64,000 nt of DNA. Origin: Pyrrhosoma nymphula. Taxonomy: Eukaryota > Arthropoda > Insecta > Odonata > Coenagrionidae. Below, in pieces: positions 33,523 to 44,420 of this stretch (the stretch's first letter is position 1; the number at the start of each line of letters is the position of its first letter). The notes beneath the pieces are model-generated. The model worked only from the letters and a program-made list of their open reading frames with translations. It did not search any database and was not told where the DNA came from. The position numbers and the translations under genes are program-made. The DNA lies in the NCBI GenBank assembly GCA_963573305.1, contig OY754335.1, forward strand, positions 49,683,985 to 49,747,984, in the 5' to 3' direction.

Positions 33523-33626
33523 GGTGGTAGTGGCAGGAATGGGGGAGGTTTCTACGAGGAAGTGAAAGTTAGACGGAGCGTCCGCTAGGCACGTCAGCCT
33601 CGTCCGAGCATCAGCGAGCAACTGAG
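33523..33626 (-). promoter_or_regulatory. LINE 5' UTR
   Basis: 104 nt between the 5' target-site duplication and the ORF1 ATG. It must contain or overlap any internal promoter if the copy is autonomous. No clear Inr/DPE could be assigned by eye. Confidence 0.55.
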
Positions 33627-33965
33627 AAATATAGAGGGTATTACAAGAAATAAAGGCAAGAAAAACCGTGGAAATAGATAACAGTCCTTCGGAGTCACTG
33701 AAACAATTTGATAGTAAGGGAAGGCAATCCTTTTCCGAACATATTCGTAGGATCTCCGAGGAAGGAGTTAGATCAGATGATTTCATGAAAGCGTCAGAAT
33801 GCGAGGAGTATAGAAAAATTAGTTTAATTCCTCTTGTGGCAATATATTTGCTTAAATTAATTAATAAAAGGTTGGAAAGTTGAGCAAATACTATTTAAGC
33901 GATGATAAGTTTTAGTTCAAGAAGGAGAGAGTAACTGGACAAATTGCGCTCACTGAGTTTCCAGG
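33627..33965 (+). pseudogene. RTE-like LINE relic, right part (start of RT domain)
   Basis: Immediately after the AAATATA repeat the plus strand reads VLQEIKARKTVEIDNSPSES, LKQFDSKGRQSFSEHIRRIS, EEGVRSDDFMKASECEEYRK and ISLIPLVAIYLLKLINKRLE. After a frameshift it gives DDKF*FKKERVTGQIALT. These are RT motifs of RTE-type LINEs (the YRTISL-x-KILLKxINxRL and DDQFGFRxGRGT blocks), in the order expected after the fragment ending at 28210. The IPIPKK-type residues between FMKA and SECEEY are deleted. The relic fades near 33965. Confidence 0.78.
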
Positions 33966-36900
33966 CAAGAAGGGGGCACAGTCGAAGAATTTATGATCAT
34001 TTACTATTTCTGTACTAGTTTCCTCCGAACATGTGAGGCTTGAATGAATATATTTAAATAATAATTGCTTTTGCGTACAAATAAGATCCTCAGAAGGAAT
34101 GTAGAGAATATTTTGTACCAAAAAAAGATTGTAGCCGGCGACAAGCACGAAGCCCTGCTAGAGGCCATGTGTACAGCATAGAACATATTTGTTTTATTAT
34201 TCACCATTAGTTGATCGTAGCCTGGTGGTTATCATCTTCGCCATGCAATGCTGAGTGCTCCGATTTAAGCCTCTTTTTTTCGAGACGGAAAATTCTAATA
34301 TCAATTTTTTTTTAAAGTTATTAATTATTTCTTTAACTCAGGATATAAAATATCCTACCGGTGAGTGCTGATGGTAAGTACGGTGAGTCGAACCACAAAA
34401 TTATTTCGATCTCTAGTTTCGGACATTTTTTGTCGACAAACCATGTCTAGGCAACTACAGGCCATGGTACTAATAATGTGTTAGTACCATGCTACAGGCA
34501 TATTATTCCGGATCCTTCGTCTTCCGTTTTATGCATCTATACTACACACATACGTTTATATTTTACAGATATTTATACTGAGAATCAACCAAAACCTTCT
34601 AAAATTTTGCTATGAGCATGCTTGTAATTGGAATACGTTGATTCGTCAGTTCTTGCAGCTCAAAAATTAATGTTTTCCATCCAGGGCTCCATTGCAATGG
34701 GGAAAATTCAAGTCTTTTGCTATGCCTTCCCATTCTGTGGCATTGTTTGGTACCAGAAACAATTTCATGAGCAATAAAACAAGCTGCTTTCGCTATATAC
34801 TGCAAAGTGTCAGCAAAACTAAATTATATCTTGGATTTGCATCTACCCAGTTAAAAGCAAGTATTATTCGTTTGTACTAGCTAAAGAACTTTGAGGATAA
34901 AAAAAGCATTTGGACGCTTAAGTTACATTAGTATATTTAAGGTAGGCATTAGTCACTTATTGACCTTCAAGAATTCGTCCTTAAGGGCTTAAAAAATTGC
35001 TGTGATTTAGCAACGAATAAAGAAATGGTGTTGTGAGCAATAGTGGTTGTGTATTGAAGGCTCGTAAAGGATTCGCCGGTCGCCATAAATCTCAGCGTCA
35101 CTGCGAGTTTGTGCTTAGCCAATGTGCATTGCCAACACTACCTTTTTTGAGATCCTCGGATATATTAACTCAATTAATTTTGTTTCACTCATTTTAGGCA
35201 GTTTTTAAAAGATTCCGAATCTTCCATCCTTAACTCGTTTTGCAGCAATCTCATCAGTCATTCATTTTGCCTCCTACGAATCCCCTTTCTCGTCCTGAAC
35301 CTGCGCCGATTTATTAGTCTCTGAAGTTGAATACCAACGCCTAAAACAGCCACTGCTAATCCTATCCTGGAACATTAATATGATTTTCATCCATATTATA
35401 TTATACACTAAAGAAATATTTGACCACACATGGCAGAAAATTTGGGAAAAGTCGCATAACGTTGCTATTTTGTATCTGCCTTATCTTTAATCCGGCTCAA
35501 ACGCTTCAACATCGCCTTTGAAGTCTTTGGTCATGTGTAAGTCCTTTCAATTATTATTGACTAAGCATTCTTGAACTACTGTCTTGAATCATCTTTGACG
35601 CGGTTTGACGTTCAATATTTCACGTTCAACGTTTCATGTTCAAGTAAAATTGAGTGGTGTGAAACGGGCTTAAAAAACCATAATTTTTGTGGTTTGTGTG
35701 GATATTGAGCCTGAATTTCTTTCAACCGATTTATGCAACACCTATATTGATTGGGCTTTATTTTGAAATCTAATCAGTAATGATATCACGCCATAAGAAA
35801 CATGAAATCGTTAAGCATTTTGGTTCAAAACCAATAGTGCCGAAGGAATACCTACCAAAGATTTGTGTTACAAACTACGTTTTACTTGGAGAATTCAATA
35901 AAATTTGACCCTTTGAAGAATTTTGCTATCGGTTTGCAGTCATTTTTACTCTACATAGCATTAATTGTTGTTGATATCGAAGAAAATCACTCTTAGTAAA
36001 AATGAAATCACTAAGTAATCAACGGAGAAGAAATACGGTGAAGAGATGCAAGGAAAGAAACAGCTACTAGTTTTTAGATCTCTTGCATCTTATTTTGCGA
36101 GGTATAAGTTCTTTTTTATTTGTTTAAAACTTTATTTGTACTAAAAAAAAGTAAAATTATTTAAGCATGAGTTTACATGCACCAGAGATGAAAACGGTGT
36201 CAATCATACAGATATCTTTCGTTGACACCTACTAGAGATCCATCATATGTTAACTAAATGCATAAAATGTTTTTTGTACTAAGTAATGCTTCAGGAGCAA
36301 TACATTTTATTTCATTTCAAAAGTCATCACATCGTTTGCATAAAATTTACCTCAGTGCTCTTCCACCTCCTTTTCTCTATTTCCTCCCCTTTCACGGCTT
36401 GTTCCCTAACAGCCCATGTTACAAGCTTCTTCGGCGACTCGCAGGGTATTATGTAGATGTAGAAAGTATTAGAATTTTCATAAATTGAATTAAACTTAGT
36501 ATACTCTAACAGATCAACGAGAAATCATCTCTTGAAAAAGGAGTGACTCTCGGTGGAATTAAATAAATTCAATCATTGTAAATATATTGTGCACATTTTT
36601 TATTCCTGAATATTTTTTCACATGCAGGGGCTAAGAGTTTGCGTAAGTAACTTAGCGTAAATTGGCGTATTGGAATCATTCCCAGCCAAGTTACTCAATC
36701 TTGTTGTTTTGCGACATTATTTTTCTGATATTTTCGAACACGCTTTTCTTTAATTTCTTAGTAAGTCCACCCACTACTTTGGGATATGGCCTCCAACTCA
36801 AATAACTGCCTCATTTTCTTAGATCTTATGTTAATTACACTTAAAATTTGTATTTAACTTTTCTAGCAGCAATTCATTATTTTGGCTTCCACTTGGCAAG

Positions 36901-37509
36901 ATGGTAACAGAAATAGGTAACAAATATATTATCTAAAGAACTTCTCTTTATAAAAAAAATTTTATTTCTAGGGGTACGAAAAACTTAAATCCGTCAAAAA
37001 ATTTAAAAAAATCAGTAATATCTCTACTGTCGGCAAAATTATTTTCTTATCTCAAATTTTATCGTAGAGGTTACATCTTTAGTGATACTGTTGTATAAAC
37101 TCATTAATTAACAGCTTTTCCCCTACCATGGAACTGGCTTTTATTTACTGATAAAGACAATTAAACTCACCCATTGAAGTTTACGTGCTCCTTTCAAATA
37201 TGTCGAAATTCATAATAAAAAAACTGAAACGAAAATAGAGATCTCTTGGGGGCTAAAGAAGTCTTCAAATGGCGATTATTATCGCTATGGATTGATTGTC
37301 AATCCCATTCTAAGAGATGAATTATTTCAGAAGCTGTTTGCACTCATTTTTACATGCAAAGTAGATGTATTTATTGACTATGTCGAAATTTTTCCTCCAT
37401 CAAAAAGAGGTACAGCTACTCGAAGTTCGAAGAAATGGGATAATTCAATCTTCTTTTTTATTAACTGGGGTCCTAATCTGGTTCTTTCTGGCTATAGCCA
37501 GGGCTGATT
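33966..37509. other. Long unassigned AT-rich stretch
   Basis: About 3.5 kb without a recognised gene or element. A small perfect inverted repeat CATGGTACTAA/TTAGTACCATG with a 7-nt loop lies at about 34464-34492. CGTTCAA/TTCAACGT-type words recur near 35608-35645. Open frames are short and anonymous. Confidence 0.4.
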
Positions 37510-38600
37510 TGGCGACAGAATTGGCGAAAGCTTCGCCAGCCCTATTATCGGTTCCATGCGCCAGTGATTTCACTAGCCGTCTTTCGCCAGGGATTTCGCT
37601 AGGGAGGGCTTCGGCCCACTGGCGAAGAAAAAGTTATCCTCGTTCTCCTTTGGCGAAAGAAAGCATTAGCCAACGGAGAGTTTCGCTATCGAAGGGTAAG
37701 ACATCGCTCCAACGCGAGGCGAATGAATGGATGGGATTTTGGCAGGTGACTAGGAGGTTGGGAAATAATATTTTGTACTTTATAACAGTTCTACGAATTA
37801 AATTTATGAAGAATTAGTACTAGGTATCGTGTCAGTTATTTTATTGAATTTATATTTATTTTATTGTATTTAGTGACATTTTGCTCTCTTTGTGGTTTTT
37901 GATCGGAGATGTACGCGATCGGGACGCGAAGATACTTTTCGCTTCGCCTCAAGTCGCTGCAGCGCGCTGGTGCGAATCAAGTACCATATTCTGGCTTGTT
38001 GATCTCTCATTGTTAGAGCTAAATACTAAAAAAAGGTATTCATTTATTCCAATGAAAGCATAATTTTTAAATCACGTTTTCGTACGCAGGTGATACCTAC
38101 TGGATTACCGTTAGTACCATGTTTAATGAATCAGTGTTCGAGAGGTAATAGGTTGGAGAGGCTAAGGGCATGATTTACAGTAAAGTATTTTCGCGTTTAT
38201 AATTTTTTTTAAAAAGCCAATTGATTTCATGAAAATGAAATGCAGCTACTTTTAGTGAATAAATAAATACAGAAAATAAACAATGCAATGCTCAAATTAC
38301 ATAAACCTTTTAGTAGTATTTTATTTTACTTGTGGCACTCTTAAAGCTTAACAGTTCTAGGCTGCGGAAAAGTCTTGTTTTGATAGCTAGGATTCTCATA
38401 CCCTCATTGAAGAATTTGCCTTTCCCTTTGAACTGTGGGTAAAACGTCATTACAAACGTCATAAAACTTTCGCCATGAGTCCGGAAATGTACGAAGTGAA
38501 GCGAAAGACAGAGAAAAGAACGGGAATCGCCGCGAAGATACTTTTCGCTTCGCCTCAAGTCACCTTGACGAAGCGAAAGCTGGTGCGAATCAAGAACCAG
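37510..38600. repeat. GCGAA/TTCGC motif cluster with a direct repeat and hairpins
   Basis: The words TTCGC and GCGAA recur unusually often. TGGCGAAAGCTTCGCCA near 37523-37539 is a perfect palindrome. A 31-bp identical string containing GATACTTTTCGCTTCGCCTC occurs at 37925-37955 and 38531-38561, each followed by GCTGGTGCGAATCAAG (37966-37981; 38579-38594). In the second copy CTTTTCGCTTCG pairs with CGAAGCGAAAG across 16-17 nt. No coding domain; the 150-codon frame at 37365-37817 overlaps the cluster and is unassigned. Confidence 0.6.
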
Positions 38601-38839
38601 AATCGGCACCCTGATCGTCAAATGTATTTGAAAGATCCGTTTTATAATCTTGATGAGAGAAATAAAGCCGATACATAATATGAGACGAGTGAACTAAGCG
38701 AATGCATACTGTTGTGGCACCAAACACTAAAAACCTATTTAAGTAATATGTTATCCGATGCGAATCCTTAACGAAAGATTGAGTAGCGTGACTCAAATAC
38801 CAGCTATCGTCCTAAGTATTCCTTACGGCTTAGATTTTA

Positions 38840-39060
38840 GGACACCGTGACAAGCCACGGAATTATCTTTATGGAATCACCCGAAAGTGCATACACGTGC
38901 GAAAATTCACAGAGGAGAAACCATTCGCCTTGACCGGAACGGGAGAATTACGCCTACGTAGGTTAACCGGCTAAATCACTCGGCGCTCTATCGAGGATCC
39001 CGGGTTCGAGTCCCGGTCAAGGAGAATGATATTTCCTCGGTGGCATTTCGCAACCCTTAC
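38840..39060 (+). mobile_element. tRNA-derived foldback SINE
   Basis: Starts around TAGGACACCGTGACAAGCCACG, then GGAATCACCCGAAAGTGC. A tRNA-like core follows (ACCGGCTAAATCACTCGGCG, then B-box GGGTTCGAGTCCCGG near 39002-39016). The core is bracketed by inverted arms of about 40 bp: 38897-38937 (GAGGAGAAACCATTCGCCTT) and 39013-39053 (AAGGAGAATGATATTTCCTC). It is related to the SINEs at 3859-4163 and 41970-42136. It lacks a proper acceptor stem and so is not a tRNA gene. Confidence 0.7.
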
Positions 39061-39240
39061 GGCATACATCCTGCAGATCTCTAGTTTGATGGACTCCATA
39101 ATTTATTCAATTTCTACAGATATATTTATCGCTGAAAAAATGCATAATTTTCTGGTTTGTGTAATATCGTTCAGAATGAGATGAGTAAATGATACGAGCG
39201 TACATTTATCATTTTGTAACCATTCATGCTGTTGGAGAAT

Positions 39241-39783
39241 TTGAAGAGGGCTGGAGTGATTTTTGTCTATGTTCAGATTTGCGTGAAATTTTGCATACAT
39301 GTTTTCATCGGTGATATCTAGAGAGCAAGTGAAAAAAATGCATTTTAGCGATTTGTTTTTTCTTTGGCAACTCAATAATATTTTAGCACGTAGCCTTATG
39401 TCACAGCAGATATGTTTTGTAACAATTCGATTACATATGTACCTACAGATTTTTTTCTAAACGCGTAATAATCACAACGCAACAAATACCAATGGGACAT
39501 ACTGAGTCAATGATAAAAAAAACGTATTTAAATATAATTACTGCCCGCATTTCAAATACAGCACCGTAAACTATCAATTGCTTCAAAGTCATAACATGCT
39601 TCAATTACGGCAAAAATGTAAAATATAATTCTTGTATCGTTTCCATTCCTGCATGTATGGTGAGTTGCCCCGCATATACAGATGTACTAAAATTAAATGT
39701 GGCCCTAGTAACTTTCCAACTTAATCTAAAAGTCATTAAAATGCTCACTCAATAGCCACTGATTACCACTCTACCCTCCTTAG
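39241..39783 (+). mobile_element. MITE-like family 1, copy G
   Basis: Left end TTGAAGAGGGCTGGAGTGATT, then AGATTTGCGTGAAATTTTGC, CTAAACGCGTAATAATC, a diverged GGGACATACTGAGTC and right end ATTACCACTCTACCCTCCTTAG. It is about 540 bp, and both termini have lost the perfect GGTGG/CCACC. The minus frame 39103-39375 overlaps the left end. Confidence 0.75.
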
Positions 39784-41125
39784 AGGAATGAAGCAGTTGG
39801 CGGAGAGCAGGGTGTAGTGGATAGCTGCAGCAAACCATGATCATGATGACTGCACATGGACTGCTGCGGATCATGATGACTGCACATGAGGACCTCTAGC
39901 TGTGTTCATTTCGCTTTCAAATTAAATTCCTTCACTCCCGTAAGATGAGATAGGTCGTGATAATTTTGACGTTTAAGTGAAGGAAGTTTTACGATTGTGT
40001 TAGGCTCAACGAACACACATACGCAGTTTCGCAACATTTGAAAGCCTACATTGTTCGGGGCCAGGTATCCTGGCTGTCGTAGGTAGCCGCGGGTTGGCAA
40101 TCCGGCTTTTTTATAACGACAGAAAGCCACCCGGAGTCACAGGGAAGGTACCTACTATGGAAGGCAAAGTCGTGGGAAAAATTTTGGGGACTGTGTAAAG
40201 GCCCATATTAACTTTCTGAGCAAGGGTGTGGGCGCGCTGTGAATCTGCATGCAGAGCTGGAATGGGGGGAAAAGAGTATGGAGGAAAGGGTGGGGGGAGG
40301 CTAATATGAGCAGCGTAAAGCGCGGTAGCTACCGAGAGGAACCTTGGAGTGCAATTTGAAGGGACAAAACATTCCCCCAATGCTATTTTATTGCACTTAC
40401 CCTCCGCACTCGAAAATTACCCCTCCACTATTGAAGGCCCTCACTCGGTCAGGGCCGAACCCTTGGGAAGGCACCCATATTTGCCTTCCATTTTATTTTC
40501 CTCTGTTTAAAAAGGGCCGCATTCACCGTGAAGAATTGCGGTGGGCCGAACGGAGGAGACAATGCTAAGGGGCCGCGACGATTGTCAAGAGGGTGACAAA
40601 TCCCAAGGATGGAAAATTTATGGATCTGCGCGTCGTCGGGCTGAAGGAGGAGAGTCACTTGCTTCGATTCGGTGTCTTCTTTAAGAGTTTCCACCATGCC
40701 CACACGAGCCCCATCCAGTGTGTATAATTCGTCGGAACGAAAGGGGAGAAAGCCGTGTTCAGCTGTTTGTTTTGCCCGAGGACCCCATGTGGATTTCGTC
40801 TCACTCGTGGATTAAAAACGGCTCAGTGTGAGTTATTTTATTTTAATTTTTACGAAGGTCGGGGACAATCGTGCAGATACTTTTCGTGTTCAAGAATTAC
40901 TGAAGTTAAACACCTAAAACACTTGGGAATAATATCTATTAGATGAAAAATTTTGTTTAGTTATCATATTAACTAAATACATATATGACAAACTAAGGTG
41001 TATTTTAACAGAATCAATATAAACTTTGTAAATTTCACAATAGATTTTATTCAGTACGACGGGTTTCATCGCATAGGTGACATCTTCAGATACATTTTCT
41101 AGTTAAGCACAGGATATACATACAT
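39784..41125. other. Unassigned DNA with a small duplication and a GC-richer island
   Basis: At about 39838-39890 GATCATGATGACTGCACATG is duplicated with about 30-bp spacing. At 40210-40800 composition rises in G and C with several anonymous frames on both strands, none with a domain. Confidence 0.4.
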
Positions 41126-41330
41126 GAACTGGGAGGGTGTGGCGGGGGAGATGAAAGGCAGTGGGAGGGGGGGAAGGAAGGCTGAGGCTGGAGGAAGGGG
41201 GGAGGTGGAGGTAGGTGGAGTGTATGTTTTGAAGGTTGGCGGTGGGTGGGTGGATTAGGGGAGGGTTCGAGTCCCGGAGTTACGCATCATTAATCCAGAG
41301 TCGACCTAGGATAGAAACATATACGTGAAT
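41126..41330. other. G-rich tract and B-box-like GGGTTCGAGTCCCGG
   Basis: About 150 bases of dense G-runs on the plus strand (for example GGGAGGGGGGGAAGGAAGG), capable in principle of G-quadruplex folding. It leads into GGGTTCGAGTCCCGGAGTT near 41264-41282, identical in core to the B-box of the SINE at 39.0 kb. Probably a SINE fragment next to a G-rich tract. Confidence 0.45.
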
Positions 41331-41969
41331 GTTTTGTCGTCTGACAATCCACCCTAAACAGGCATAGTGGGCGCAGTATTTTCTTTGGCGATGGAGGATG
41401 TCAGTTAAAATTTATAAAATAAAAATAAATCCCTTCTCAAATAAATATTATTCATATGTATATTTCGTTTTTGCATGACAGTTAAAGTTTATTAAATAAA
41501 AAGAAATCCATTCTCAATCAAATATTGTTCACATGCCTACTTCATTTTTGCATTTATGATGATTTCATATCACAGATGATTTCATGAGAAAACCTTGATC
41601 CCACGTCATAATTTGTTAGTATAAATTTGTCTTTTATTCATTGACGTTTAAAAAGGCAGCATTTCGTTGCCCGATTATTACTTTTTTCATGCTGTGGAAT
41701 GGAACGGAAAATATACCGTGTAAACGCGCCTTTCCGTTTCCTTGATTGTGACGTCATCGTCAGGCGTCAGGAAAGGAAAGCGTAAATAGTGACTTAGCTA
41801 TCAAGACGTCCTTCTTAACTGTGGATTTTGGCGGTTTTAAAGCAACAGCTTTTGAACGACTGCCGAACATATGATATATGACGGAAGCAGTCCATAGCGC
41901 TCGCATAGGGCCACCGTCCGAGAGGTGAACATGGAACACAGTGAGGTGCTCGTTCTTTCTGACGAATTT
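41331..41969. other. Unassigned DNA
   Basis: AT-rich. Two similar strings (AGTTAAARTTTATWAAATAAAAA) at about 41402 and 41481 suggest a short local duplication. No gene. Confidence 0.4.
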
Positions 41970-42136
41970 AGAGGATACCGGGACTTGTCACGGTATTGCC
42001 TTTAGGGAGTCACCCGCAAGTGCACACAAGTGCGGCATTCCAGAGGGGAAATCCAGGGATTCGAGGGAAAAACTCAAGGGATCCAAGTATGAGTCCCGGT
42101 CAAGGCGAATGACTTTCCCACTGTGGAATTTCGCAC
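41970..42136 (+). mobile_element. SINE of the foldback family, truncated tRNA core
   Basis: Carries GAGGATACCGGGACTTGTC, GGAGTCACCCGCAAGTGCAC and GGTCAAGGCGAATGAC, as in the copies at 3.9-4.2 and 38.9 kb. Arms 42030-42051 (GTGCGGCATTCCAGAGGGGA) and 42114-42136 (TCCCACTGTGGAATTTCGCA) are inverted repeats. The tRNA-like core between them is shortened against the 39-kb copy. Confidence 0.7.
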
Positions 42137-43097
42137 TATTTTTAATGAAAGAGTGTATTTTAGGACAGTAACTGTGAGGGTTTACCTTCTAGAATTATTT
42201 AAAATTTGGATAACGATTACGACAACACGGAATAAGGAACCATAACCCCACCCCAGAACTCCTTTTAAGCGTCCCCGACGTGCTATTGAACACCTATCCC
42301 AAAGTACAAGTTACATCTCACATACTTGAGATTCTCTCTCATGAAATTTCTTCAACTGCTGCCATTGTTTCTAGTATTGAAACAACATTTCATTTTCAAG
42401 AGAGTAGGAAGAAAGCAGGATAGATTTTTCAATTGACACCTTTTTAATACGAAATATCTTATAAATCTGTGCGTATTGGGGATACCTATGGCTGACTTTG
42501 AGCAAAAAATTGTGTATATCAAAGATTGAAATAAAAAATAGAAAAAGTTCAAGTTTAATGCAAGACCATGATTAATATGCTCGCTTTCTTTGATTTTGGA
42601 ACTCCCAGGTTGGTTTAGTTTATTTTTTTAATAAGGATTAGTGGCACTTGTACATAATGTAATCACATTTCGCACTTGTTTACCTACATAAAAGTTAATT
42701 TGCTGTCAGTTCGGATGACATTTGTGAACAATTTTGTAGCATAACGGGATAAATACGTACTTGAATAACGTCACTCACATCCAAAAAATTGGTTTCCGTA
42801 TGTGCATGCTATCGAGAGTGGAAATAAATGGAAAAACGTGGATATGTCATCTGGACAAGGGCTTAGCCGTTTATAACATGCAAAATAAGTACCTAACATG
42901 TGACAAAGGGATGCGTAACGCAGTAGCAAAAAATAATATCCTATGTTCACAAATTTATTGTTTTTATTGATTGATATTGTAAAGTTTGAAATGTACTTTA
43001 ATTTCTGCTTTGACTTTGTTTTAACTTGGATTAATATTTGTTCAAATGATTTAATTTATTTGAGTGTTGAATTTTTTTATTGATTGCTGAAATGTTT
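42137..43097. other. Unassigned AT-rich DNA
   Basis: Short anonymous frames only (for example 42761-42970). No transposon boundary recognised upstream of the LTR relic. Confidence 0.4.
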
Positions 43098-43280
43098 TAG
43101 ATGTTAAGGGGCTGTTGACGAAAAAGGTTGTTTGATTGGGGGAATGAAGGAGACTGTAAGCTGGAAGAGCTGTTCTGTAACAAATAGAAGCTTTACCTAA
43201 CAAAAAAATGGAAAATTAGTATTGCTTCGACGAGTGGACACAGTTCAACGCTCCAGACGTGGATGCGAGCCCAAATTTTC

Positions 43281-43298
43281 TGGTGGCAGCGGTGGGAT
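43281..43298 (+). promoter_or_regulatory. Candidate tRNA primer-binding site
   Basis: TGGTGGCAGCGGTGGGAT starts with TGG and would pair with 18 nt of a tRNA 3' end ending in CCA, probably a leucine tRNA (from memory). It lies about 365 bp upstream of the gag relic, a normal spacing. Confidence 0.55.
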
Positions 43299-43662
43299 AT
43301 TTGTTACGGGAGCAGCTCGGGAATAGTGAGAAGACCCGCGAGTCAAGGATTGAACGTTCGTTGAAGATCAGCATCCTTTCGGGGATGGATCAGTTGTGCC
43401 TACGGTTACATTTGCTGGACGAGGTGTTGCGGGAAGGTGTGAAATCGAGTGGAAGCCATATCAGAGGAACTCCTGGTATTCCTCTGTCGGCAACTGGAGA
43501 AAATGATTAGCGATCGGAAACGGTGTGACGCTGTGCTGATGAATAGGTTAGTACCGATTGCCGGATGATTAACGCATTTTGAGTACTGCTCTTGACTTCC
43601 ACGTATATGACCGCAGTTTTCTCGTAATTTGTGGAAAAATATCTAACTCTTAAGATTTCATA

Positions 43663-44290
43663 ATGGTGTATTTGGAGAGGGCCACTAAGGTCATTTTGAG
43701 AAAGATCGCGTATGAAGTCGGAGCTGATGTGGGAGAGAATGCTAGAGTCGCAGAGTATAAGAATGCGATATTAGTTAGTGAAAATTATGATGAGGAATTT
43801 TTTAATGAAATTTTGAAGTTTTTATGGGAGCAGAAATGATTGGATCGAGAAGCGAAGAAGAAAAGTGTGGCAGAAGAAAGAAGGTTTCAATTATAAATTG
43901 AAAGGCTTAAGATTTCTCAGACCAATGTAAACCGCGAATGCAACGGATCAGATAAGGAAAGTATCCCGAGGGTAGCGCCGAAGGTAGATTTGACGAGGCA
44001 TATGTGAAAAAATGTGTGCCTAGCAGTGAAAATATTAGTTTGTATCTCGAACGGTTGGAAAGATAGGCTGATTGGGCCGGTATATCAGAAAATCAACTGG
44101 TATTTTAATTGACTGGGTTACAAACAAACGACATTAATGATATAATTTCTCGGGAGTCTCGTGAAAGAGCTGATAATTATCAAGTTGTCAAAGATTTACT
44201 TCTCAAGAAATATGAATTCAGCGGAGAAGTCTTCAGACAGTTATTTTCCAAGCAGTCTAAATTAAGTGGCATGGCATAGTATGTAGTAAT
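43663..44290 (+). pseudogene. Decayed gag of a Ty3-like LTR retrotransposon
   Basis: From the ATG at 43663 one frame reads LERATKVILRKIAYEVGADV, then ENYDEEFFNEILKFLWEQK and a stop, then a charged coiled region EEERR-like (AKKKSVAEERRFQL). Further on it gives YLERLER, stop, ADWAGISENQLVF, stop, LTGLQTNDINDIISRESRER, then NYQVVKDLLLKKYEFSGEVF and RQLFSKQSK. The last part has the capsid-like pattern KFRQLF seen in arthropod Ty3-type gags. At least four stops, so it is inactive. No zinc knuckle remains. Family assignment is by eye. Confidence 0.6.
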
Positions 44291-44420
44291 ATAAAATGAC
44301 TAATTATTTCCAAGGATGGATTGATGGTATGAATGTAAGTTCTTGAAACAGAGGTGACAGAGTCCGATGCTACAATACTACATACTGTTATCACCATTTG
44401 ATTTGTACAGTATATACGAT

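Larger units (their letters stand above)
28211..33626 (-). mobile_element. Full-length two-ORF LINE (CR1/L2/Daphne-Jockey superfamily)
   Basis: A 5.4-kb non-LTR retrotransposon on the minus strand. From its 5' end it has a 104-nt 5' UTR, ORF1 (33522-32815), a 615-bp inter-ORF region, ORF2 (to 28636), a 425-bp 3' UTR, an AATAAA signal and a (TTA)n tail. Flanks are the 7-bp repeat AAATATA, and the two flanking RTE fragments join into one reading across the insertion, so both ends are well supported. Both ORFs are open, which suggests a recent insertion. Clade is judged from ORF2 motifs by eye; CR1, L2, Daphne and Jockey could not be separated. Confidence 0.88.
43098..44420 (+). mobile_element. 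LTR retrotransposon relic (leader, PBS and decayed gag)
   Basis: A candidate 5' LTR begins around TGTTAAGGGGCTG (43099) and would end just before the primer-binding site at 43281. A leader and a gag-like region follow. No pol, 3' LTR or second LTR copy is visible nearby, so the element is truncated. The LTR start is a guess from the TGTT terminus only. Sequence type suggests a Ty3-like element with an arthropod gag lineage. Confidence 0.5.

Noticed and set aside
33523..33786. Upstream 88 codons as part of LINE ORF1
   Set aside because: The LINE starts at 33626 by its target-site duplication, and the extra codons cross into the host RTE relic; no in-frame ATG exists between 33626 and 33522.
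39002..39016. tRNA gene around the B-box GGGTTCGAGTCCCGG
   Set aside because: No closing acceptor stem; the core lies inside a SINE with inverted arms and related copies.
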